The position numbers and the translations under genes were made by a program. A model generated the notes under the pieces. The model was not told the DNA's origin and did not search any database. It was given only the letters and a program-made list of their open reading frames with translations. From the NCBI GenBank assembly GCA_024707365.1, contig JANPZV010000004.1:235253-299252 (forward strand): a stretch of DNA of 64,000 bases. Direction: 5' to 3'. Below, one piece after another: positions 58,090 through 64,000 of this stretch. The number at the start of each line of letters is the position of its first letter. Position 1 is the stretch's first letter. This DNA is from Terricaulis sp. Its GTDB lineage: Bacteria; Pseudomonadota; Alphaproteobacteria; Caulobacterales; Aquidulcibacteraceae.

Positions 58090-58122
58090 AAGGCCGGCGC
58101 CCGGGAGGGCGCCGGCCTTTTT
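58090..58122 (+). terminator. Terminator after the first porin gene
   Basis: Long GC stem AGGCCGGCGCCC/GGGCGCCGGCCT with a GGGA-type loop, followed by TTTTTG. Confidence 0.85.
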
Positions 58123-58238
58123 GCGTTTGAAGACTTTGTAATGGGCCGCGCCGCATCAAGGCCACGCGCGCCCTACTAAGGTTAACCGCGCCTTTACCGG
58201 CTGTGCGCAGGCTTGGCGCGACCAACCTCTGGGGATGC

Positions 58239-58973
58239 ATGATGAAGAAGTTTTTCGGCGCGGCGATGATCGCTGGGGCGGCGGTAAGCGCCGCTGGCGC
58301 CGCGCATGCGCAAGTTTCCGCGAACGTGACGCTGACCAGCGATTACGTGTTTCGCGGCCTTTCGCTCTCGGGTGAAGACGCAGCGATCCAAGGCAGCTTC
58401 GATTATGCGGCTGATCTGTTTTACGCCGGGATCTGGGGCTCGAGCCTCGGCTCGGGCGGCACCAGCATGGAGCTCAACCTCTATGGCGGCTTCACTCCCA
58501 GCTTCGGCGATCTTTCGCTCGATTTCGGCGTTGTCGGCTATTTCTATCCCGGCGCGGATGATGATGCTGCGGAGTTTGATTTCTTTGAACTGGGCGCCGG
58601 CGCCAGCTATGCGCTGACAGAGCAGCTCTCGCTTGGCGGCGGTGTCTATTACACGCCGGAAAATTACGGCGAAACCGGCGAGGCGACATATCTGGAGCTG
58701 AACGGCGCTTACGCCATCACCGATGCGTTCGCGCTCTCGGCCGCTTATGGCAGCTACCGCGTCAGCGATCTTGACGGGCCGCTGCCGGGTTCACCTTCGG
58801 ACACATACAATTCCTGGAATCTTGGCGCGAGCTACGCCTATCACGGCTTTACGCTCGATCTGCGCTATCACGATACGGATGTGAAAAGCAGCGACGCCAT
58901 TGTCACCAGCGGCTTTGTCAATACGGCGATGACAGATGGCCGCGTGGTGTTCTCGATCAGCCGCGCGCTTTAA
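58239..58973 (+). CDS. TorF family putative porin, second of two
   Basis: 244 residues. ATG 58239 (MMKKFFGAAMIAGAAVSAAG) begins a signal peptide ending near AAHAQ. The barrel has the family start VSANVTLTSDYVFRGLSLSG, alternating aromatic strands (LNLYGGFTPSFGDLSLDFGV) and a C-terminal VVFSISRAL. A tandem paralogue of the gene at 57382, with its own upstream gap and the terminator of the first gene between them. The stop overlaps the stop of the convergent nitroreductase (TTAA). Confidence 0.88.
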   Translation: MMKKFFGAAMIAGAAVSAAGAAHAQVSANVTLTSDYVFRGLSLSGEDAAIQGSFDYAADLFYAGIWGSSLGSGGTSMELNLYGGFTPSFGDLSLDFGVVGYFYPGADDDAAEFDFFELGAGASYALTEQLSLGGGVYYTPENYGETGEATYLELNGAYAITDAFALSAAYGSYRVSDLDGPLPGSPSDTYNSWNLGASYAYHGFTLDLRYHDTDVKSSDAIVTSGFVNTAMTDGRVVFSISRAL

Positions 58974-59608
58974 AAGCGCGTGATGCGTTGGGCCGCCTCG
59001 GCGCGTTCGCGCTCCAGCGGCGGCTCAGCCGCGCTGCCGAGATACACAAAGCCGGCAATGCGTTCATCATCGGCAAGGCCAAGCGCGGCGCGTGCGCGTG
59101 CGTCGAAGGCGGGCCATTCGGTGAGCCAGCAGCCGGCATAGCCCATGGCGTGCGCGCCGATCAGCAGCCCGTAGCACACCGCGCCAGCGGAGAGGATTTG
59201 CTCCCATTCGGGCACTTTGGCGCTGGGTTTGGGCGAAGACACCACCATCACGCACAGCGGCGCGCGCGCAAACAGCATGGCCGCGCTTTCGCGGCGTTCC
59301 TCAGCGGCGGCGGCTTCAAGCGCAGCGCCCGCGCGCGCGCGGCCTTCGCCCTCGATCACGACAAAGCGCCAGGGCCCGAGCTTGCCATGATCGGGCGCGC
59401 GCGCCGCAAGCGCGATGAGCGCCTCAAGATCAGCCCCGCTCGGCGCGGGCGCACGCAATTGCGCCACCTTGGTTGAGCGCCGCTGCGAGAGCAGCGCGAG
59501 CGTCTCGGCGCTTTCGCGCGCGGGGCGGCGGGCTGATTTTCGCGCGGTTGGCTGGGGATGTTGGAGGCGTTCAGCGGCATGAGCGAGGTCCGGTAAGTCA
59601 AGGTGCAT
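58970..59608 (-). CDS. Nitroreductase family protein
   Basis: 212 residues as read; FMN-binding RRSTKVAQLRAPAPSGADLE, RAPDHGKLGPWRFVVIEGEG and GAHAMGYAGCWLTEWPAFDA match BluB/YdjA-like nitroreductases. The first ~25 residues are atypical. A frame one base over starts at 59580 as MPLNASNIPSQP, which looks more like a family N-terminus, so an indel near 59540 is likely. Reduces quinone-, nitro- or flavin-type substrates with NAD(P)H. Confidence 0.82.
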   Translation of the reverse strand: MHLDLPDLAHAAERLQHPQPTARKSARRPARESAETLALLSQRRSTKVAQLRAPAPSGADLEALIALAARAPDHGKLGPWRFVVIEGEGRARAGAALEAAAAEERRESAAMLFARAPLCVMVVSSPKPSAKVPEWEQILSAGAVCYGLLIGAHAMGYAGCWLTEWPAFDARARAALGLADDERIAGFVYLGSAAEPPLERERAEAAQRITRF

Positions 59609-59644
59609 GGCGCAGCGCGGCGCTGGCGGTTAAGAGATGCCCCT

Positions 59645-60258
59645 ATGACAGATGAATGGGAAGATGAGGGCAATCCGTGGACGATGGGCGCGGTGACGCA
59701 GCCTTTCGCCAATGATTGGTTCCGGCTCGATCGGCATGAGGTGATTCATCCTGACGGCGCGGAGGGGATTTACACGGTCGTGCGCATTCGCCGACATGCG
59801 GTGGGCGTGTTGCCGATCGACCGGCGCGGCATGGTGTATTTGGTGGGCCAATGGCGGTTCCCGCTTGGCCGCTATTCCTGGGAAATGCCCGAGGGCGGTG
59901 CCGAGCCTGGCGAAGATCCGCGCAGCTGCGCCGCGCGTGAGTTGGCTGAGGAGACCGGCCTTGCCGCCGCCACCTATCTGCCGATCCTGGAAATGGACCT
60001 CTCCAATTCGCTGACCGATGAGCAATGCACGGTGTTTCTGGCGCTCGATCTTTCGGAGGGCGCGCAAGCAAGCCCAGACGGCACTGAGGTGCTCAGCCGC
60101 CGCCGGGCGCCTTTTTTCTTGATGTGCTCGCGCGCGCCGCCGATGGGCGGATTCGCGACTCGATGACGGTTGCCGCGCTGTTTCGGGCGCACCACATGGC
60201 TGTCACCGGGCAATTGCCGGCCGCGCTGGCGCGGGCGATGCTGGGGGAGGGAGACTGA
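59645..60258 (+). CDS. NUDIX hydrolase (ADP-ribose pyrophosphatase-like), frameshifted
   Basis: About 204 residues from ATG 59645 (MTDEWEDEGNPWTMGAVTQP). The Nudix box is complete: GGAEPGEDPRSCAARELAEE-TG. The frame breaks at a T6 run (60112-60117). Corrected, it continues DVLARAADGRIRDSMTVAAL and FRAHHMAVTGQLPAAL to a TGA at 60256, two bases before the cysE start. ADP-ribose or a similar sugar nucleotide is the likely substrate. Confidence 0.82.
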
Positions 60259-60260
60259 AA

Positions 60261-61073
60261 ATGGCTGAGGCGTCGAAGCGGATTTTTGAGGCCTCGGGCG
60301 GGGTGTGGGCGCAGCTGCGCGTGGAAGCCATGCAGGCCGCCGCCGAGGAGCCGTTGCTGGCCTCTTACCTTCACGCCGCGATCCTGCACCATGACCGGAT
60401 CGAGGACGCGCTGGCGTATCATCTGGCGCAAAAGCTCGGCCACGGCGATCTGCCGGCGCTGCAATTGCGCGAGGTGATCAGCGAAGCCTATCGCGGCGAT
60501 CCGCAACTGGGCGTGCAGGCCGCGCGCGACATGCGCGTGGTGCGTGAGCGCGACCCGGCCTGCAAAACCTATCTGCAGCCTTTCCTGTTCTTCAAAGGCT
60601 ATGGCGGGCTGCAGGCTTATCGCGTGGCGCATTGGCTTTGGCGCGAGGAGCGGCATGTGCTGGCGTATCATCTGCAAAGCCGTGTCTCGGAATTGTTCAG
60701 CGTCGATATTCATCCGGCGGCGAAAATCGGCGCGGGCGTATTTATCGACCACGCGCACGGCATCGTCATCGGCGAAACCGCCGTGGTGGAGGATGACGTT
60801 TCGATGCTGCATTCGGTGACGCTGGGCGGCACCGGAAAAGCCGGCGGAGATCGCCATCCGAAAATCCGGCGCGGCGTGTTGATCGGCGCCGGCGCGAGCG
60901 TGCTCGGCAATATCGAGGTGGGCGAAGATGCGCGCATCGCCGCGGGCTCGGTGGTGCTGAGCGATGTCGCCGCGCGCTGCACGGTGGCGGGCGTGCCGGC
61001 CAAGCCCGTGGGCGGGCCCTGCTCGCAAGGGGCGCGCCCGGCCGAAGCGATGGACCAGAAGATCGAGGATTAA
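60261..61073 (+). CDS. cysE: Serine O-acetyltransferase
   Basis: 270-residue enzyme making O-acetylserine for cysteine synthesis. The N-terminal helical domain (about 1-140) has ASYLHAAILHHDRIEDALAY. The hexapeptide beta-helix follows with VDIHPAAKIGAGVFIDHAHG, VIGETAVVEDDVSMLHSVTL and GGDRHPKIRRGVLIGAGASV. The TAA at 61071 is supplied by a repeat element shared with the convergent gene. Confidence 0.95.
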   Translation: MAEASKRIFEASGGVWAQLRVEAMQAAAEEPLLASYLHAAILHHDRIEDALAYHLAQKLGHGDLPALQLREVISEAYRGDPQLGVQAARDMRVVRERDPACKTYLQPFLFFKGYGGLQAYRVAHWLWREERHVLAYHLQSRVSELFSVDIHPAAKIGAGVFIDHAHGIVIGETAVVEDDVSMLHSVTLGGTGKAGGDRHPKIRRGVLIGAGASVLGNIEVGEDARIAAGSVVLSDVAARCTVAGVPAKPVGGPCSQGARPAEAMDQKIED

Positions 61074-61161
61074 AGCAACGGACTTTAAATTCGCCTCAGT
61101 TCGATGGCGGGCTCTGAGCGAGTTTAAAGTCCATTGGGTCGCCTTTAAGCCCGACGCTTTA
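61071..61161. repeat. TAAAGC element, copy 2 (inverted relative to copy 1)
   Basis: 91 bases from TAAAGCAACGGACTTTAAAT to CCCGACGCTTTA. The reverse complement begins TAAAGCGTCGGGCTTAAAGG and ends TTTAAAGTCCGTTGCTTTA, matching 56491-56564 at both ends with a longer middle. Its end codons are the stops of cysE (+) and the GDYXXLXY gene (-). Confidence 0.8.
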
Positions 61162-61770
61162 GCGCCAGCCGAGCATCAGCCGCTCGCCTTCGGCCTCAAG
61201 CCCGCTCAACCGCGCGCGCCCATCAGCGCCGATGGAAACGATCGCGAACACGGGCGGGCCATCTTCTGTGTTCTGATCGCGCAGCAATTGCTCGATGCGC
61301 AAAGCTTCGGCTTGCGCGATGTGAAAGCGATCAACGCCGATAAAGGTGGTGATGAAGCCGGTGCGCTGCGGGTCGGCGGGATCAAGCTCCGGCGCAAAGC
61401 AAGCGGCCGCGCCGCGCACGACGATGGGCCCGAGCTTTTCGGCGCCCGCGCGCGTTTGCGCCATGCCGGCGACGCTATGATGGCGCCCGTTCGGCGCAAG
61501 CGCGAGCCAGGTGCGCGGCAGTGATGAACTCGCCTGCGCTGGGGTGGATTGGTCCAGCGTCGCCGGGCAGGGCGCGCCGGGCGGGATATCTTCGTGCAGC
61601 GATACGATCACGTAATGCCCGCCCAGCAATGAGCGCGGATCAACCGGCTGCATCGCCAGCAGCACCTCTTGCCCGCCCGCGCGCGCCATGCCCTCGCGCA
61701 CCACGAGCCCAATCAAAGCGGCCACGCACAAAGCGGCGACGATGAGAATACGCACATGCGGCTTAAGCAT
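61159..61770 (-). CDS. GDYXXLXY domain membrane-associated protein
   Basis: 203 residues. One N-terminal helix (ILIVAALCVAALIGLVV), then a soluble domain with VLLAMQPVDPRSLLGGHYVI, the family motif here in the form G-H-Y-V-I-V-S-L, and TGFITTFIGVDRFHIAQAEA. The family is usually encoded next to DUF2157 membrane proteins, as here. Function unknown. Its ATG overlaps the DUF2157 stop region by 8 bases. Confidence 0.85.
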   Translation of the reverse strand: MLKPHVRILIVAALCVAALIGLVVREGMARAGGQEVLLAMQPVDPRSLLGGHYVIVSLHEDIPPGAPCPATLDQSTPAQASSSLPRTWLALAPNGRHHSVAGMAQTRAGAEKLGPIVVRGAAACFAPELDPADPQRTGFITTFIGVDRFHIAQAEALRIEQLLRDQNTEDGPPVFAIVSIGADGRARLSGLEAEGERLMLGWR

Positions 61771-62836
61771 CGGCCTTGCTCCGCTTCAGCACAAAGCCAG
61801 TGATCAGCGCGATCAGCGCGCAGAGCAAAAACACGCCCGCACTTGCCATCAGGTCGAGCCCAAGATCGCTGAGCATCGCGCAAATGGCGGCAATCAAGCT
61901 CAAAACGCCGATCGCGGTGACGATGAGATGGCGATCGAACCGGCCGAGCGCGATCAAGCCGCCTGATGCGATCAGCCATAGAACGCGATGCAAAACGCCG
62001 CCGCCTTCTTCATCGCCAAACCACGGCAGATAGCCGGCCCATGCAAAGAACAGCAAAGCGCCCCAAGCGTACCAGCCATAAAAAATGCGAAATACGGGTG
62101 TTTGAGGCGCAAAGCGCGAACGCGCGTAGGCTGTTAGCGCGGCGAACACCATCGCGCCGAACAATAACCAGCCCGCGTCAGGGCTTTCGCGCGAAACGAT
62201 GATCATCACGCAGCCATAGATCAGCGCAGCGGCGCTCATGTGTGCAAGCGCGGCGGACGTCCAGCGATGTGCGAGATGGACGCCGAATATCGCCGCATAC
62301 ATGGAAAAGGCCAATCCGGCATTGTAGGAAAACCATTGCCGGTCAGTGAAATCGCCCAGCATGATCAGCACGACGCTGGCGCAGGCGGCGCCAGTTGATC
62401 GTCCTGCGAGCGCGAGTGCGGCGGCGGCGACGCCCGCCATGTAAAGCGCCATGCGCGGCTCGCCGGCGATGTCGAAAATCTGCCCCGTTAGCCCAATCGC
62501 GGCGGCGAACACGAATGCGGCGAGCGTGAGCGCCATGTTCGACAGCATCGGCCGCGCTTTCCACGCCGCCCAGGCGCCAACGCCCGCGCAGCCTGCGAAC
62601 GCGCCAAGCACAAGCGCAAAGCGCGCAATTCTTGGCAGCCCATCCCAATTGGCCGCGATGAAGGAAATCACCGCAACGCCAAGCAAAACCGCGCCAACCC
62701 AGGCAAGCGCGGTTGCCGCATCAAGCCGGCGCGCATCGGGCACGGTGGCTAAAATCGCGCCGCGCTTTTCCGCCGCGACCAGCCCCGCTGCGATCCAGCG
62801 ATCAAGATCGCGCTCGATTTTGTCTTTGTAAGCCAT
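61763..62836 (-). CDS. DUF2157 family multi-pass membrane protein
   Basis: 357 residues from ATG 62836 (MAYKDKIERDLDRWIAAGLV). A short cytoplasmic start is followed by about eleven hydrophobic helices, the first being AVLLGVAVISFIAANWDGLP, the DUF2157 hallmark. Function unknown. The downstream overlapping GDYXXLXY gene is its normal companion, so the two probably form one membrane complex. Confidence 0.88.
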   Translation of the reverse strand: MAYKDKIERDLDRWIAAGLVAAEKRGAILATVPDARRLDAATALAWVGAVLLGVAVISFIAANWDGLPRIARFALVLGAFAGCAGVGAWAAWKARPMLSNMALTLAAFVFAAAIGLTGQIFDIAGEPRMALYMAGVAAAALALAGRSTGAACASVVLIMLGDFTDRQWFSYNAGLAFSMYAAIFGVHLAHRWTSAALAHMSAAALIYGCVMIIVSRESPDAGWLLFGAMVFAALTAYARSRFAPQTPVFRIFYGWYAWGALLFFAWAGYLPWFGDEEGGGVLHRVLWLIASGGLIALGRFDRHLIVTAIGVLSLIAAICAMLSDLGLDLMASAGVFLLCALIALITGFVLKRSKADA

Positions 62837-62947
62837 GCTCAAGCTTAACGCGCGGAAAGGCGGCGCGCCATGCAGGCGTTCGCGCTTGAAGCGCGGAAAA
62901 GGAGGGGGCATGCTCGCCCCAATACGGCGAAAGACCGGGAGGAACGC

Positions 62948-63385
62948 ATGCTGATCGCGCAGGTGCTGCGTGAGAAGGGCGCCGCGGTGCACACTTTGCC
63001 CGCAGCGGCCACGCTCGAAGAAGCGGCCAAACAATTGGTGGACCGGCGCGTGGGCGCGCTGGTGGTTTTCGATGATAACGGCGCGCTGGCCGGGGTTTTC
63101 TCCGAGCGGGATTTGGCGCGCGAGGTGGCCCGGCGCGGCTGCGCGGCCTTGAGTGAAACCTCCGTTTCAGACGCCATGACGCGCAACGTCATCACCGCGC
63201 ATATGGACGAAAGCATCGATGAGGGCCTCGCCCGTATGACCGATCGGCGCGTGCGGCACCTGCCGGTGGTGGATGCGGAGGGGGCGCTGATCGGGATCGT
63301 CTCGATCGGGGATTTGGTGAAGCACCGGATTGCGGCCGCCGAGGCGGAAGCGGCGGCCATGCAGGCCTACATCACGGCGCATTGA
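62948..63385 (+). CDS. CBS domain pair protein
   Basis: 145 residues from ATG 62948 preceded by GGGAGGA. Two CBS motifs: LEEAAKQLVDRRVGALVVFD with GVFSERDLAREVARRG, and VSDAMTRNVITAHMDESIDE with HLPVVDAEGALIGIVSIGDL. Stand-alone CBS pairs bind adenosine nucleotides and regulate partners; the partner is unknown. It is the last protein gene before the rRNA operon. Confidence 0.9.
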   Translation: MLIAQVLREKGAAVHTLPAAATLEEAAKQLVDRRVGALVVFDDNGALAGVFSERDLAREVARRGCAALSETSVSDAMTRNVITAHMDESIDEGLARMTDRRVRHLPVVDAEGALIGIVSIGDLVKHRIAAAEAEAAAMQAYITAH

Positions 63386-63618
63386 ACATTTAGGGCTTGC
63401 GCCGGGCCGGTTCCTCGCCATATACGCCCCCTCCCGCTGCGAGGCGGGGGTTCTTCTGAACGGCTTGATGCCTAACAGGGGAATCGGTAAGGTGGCTTTG
63501 TTTCGACTCCCCAATGTTTGCGCGATTTGCGCTCTCGCCGGGGCTCTCGGATAACTCGCTGTTTTTAAGCGCTTTTTTATAAGTGCTGCGAAAAGCGAAA
63601 TTTCCGCGAAAAAGGTCG

Positions 63619-63647
63619 TTGACATGGCTAAGGGGCGCGAATAGAAA
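63619..63647 (+). promoter_or_regulatory. rRNA operon promoter
   Basis: TTGACA (63619-63624), a 17-base spacer and TAGAAA (63642-63647). The 60 bases upstream are AT-rich (TTTTTAAGCGCTTTTTTATA), like an UP element. No open frame follows, and the leader reads towards 16S rRNA. The stretch from 63386 to 63618 holds no gene that I can support. Confidence 0.75.
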
Positions 63648-64000
63648 CCGCGCCTTCCCGCCGAGACCTGAAACGGTTTCGGCCCGCGAGCAACGGGCTT
63701 CGGCTCTGCGCGAACGGGCAAGGAGAAACACTCCCGAAATGGGGTGATTTTCTGAGCGGCGCTCTTTGACATTGTGATTTTGGAGAAGGGAAACGCAGGC
63801 GGCGGCGTGGCTGCGGGCAGGCCAGTAATGGCAGGCCAAGCGACACTGACGGTATGCGTTTTCTGGAACTAATAACTGACTTACAGACCTAGTCCTTCGG
63901 GATTGGGGATGTGCGTCGGTTCCCGTTACAAATAACGCATACGCTAACCAAGCGCTCCGGCGGTTCCTCAGGACCGTCGGAACAGTCAGTAGTCAACTCA
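63648..64000 (+). ncRNA. rRNA operon leader with boxA, 16S start just beyond the window
   Basis: A boxA antitermination signal GCTCTTTGACATT lies at 63761-63773. Further on the leader has GC hairpins (GGCGGTTCCTCAGGACCGTC near 63960) that probably belong to the 16S processing stem. The window ends at GTCAACTCA, a typical run-in to mature 16S rRNA. No 16S sequence itself is present. Confidence 0.7.

Overview
The window is GC-rich chromosomal DNA from an alphaproteobacterium. The division-site ATPase MipZ, the DUF1489 and DUF3008 proteins, a phasin, TorF-type porins and a ClpS-ClpA pair point to the Caulobacterales/Hyphomonadaceae-like branch; the genus is not established. Most of it is dense housekeeping sequence. 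There is no prophage, integron, insertion sequence with a transposase, or CRISPR array. Palindromic repeat elements are common, and the right end runs into the leader of an rRNA operon, stopping just before 16S.

Layout. 0-5.7 kb: tail of an oligopeptide ABC transporter, then oligopeptidase B, a PP2C-like phosphatase and a MaoC hydratase. 5.8-13.4 kb: purL, a DUF559 nuclease gene between inverted repeats, gor, a ParA with a coupled small partner, and pccA. 13.5-18.7 kb: membrane proteins, a pectinacetylesterase-like lipoprotein, cytochrome c, lipB, a lone FliN-like protein and tRNA-Leu(GAG). 18.9-25.1 kb: a sugar lactonase plus dehydrogenase pair, a CsoR-CopA copper module with a clear operator, and mgtE. 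25.2-32.9 kb: the most accessory stretch, with a lysozyme-like membrane protein, three coupled paralogous lipoproteins, a cNMP-binding patatin, a two-TIR membrane protein and an enoyl-CoA hydratase. 33-41 kb: sterol desaturase, DUF1489, tryptophan dioxygenase with a kynureninase-like enzyme, acyl-CoA carboxylase beta, panC and mipZ. 42-49.8 kb: cell-wall enzymes, phasin, clpS-clpA, HIT and NUDIX proteins, rpmG. 49.8-63.4 kb: adenylate-cyclase-type protein, thioesterase, CinA-like protein, GNAT, tRNA-Leu(TAA), HMG-CoA lyase, queF, two TorF porins, NUDIX, cysE, membrane proteins and a CBS protein. 63.4-64 kb: rRNA promoter, boxA and leader.

Many genes are broken by single-base changes in homopolymers or by one extra GC unit in GC runs. 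Core genes such as clpA, queF, pccA and csoR are hit, and each reads intact after a one- or two-base correction. The likeliest cause is residual indel error in a long-read assembly, so I annotate these as whole genes and note the shift.

Functional threads: branched-chain amino acid/propionyl-CoA breakdown (pccA, acyl-CoA carboxylase beta, enoyl-CoA hydratase, HMG-CoA lyase), tryptophan breakdown, oxidative sugar use, copper export and polyhydroxyalkanoate storage. The least explained items are the lipoprotein trio, the two-TIR protein, the ParA pair, the DUF559 repeat unit, the repeats that supply stop codons to both neighbours, and a 24-residue ORF with an ideal ribosome binding site.
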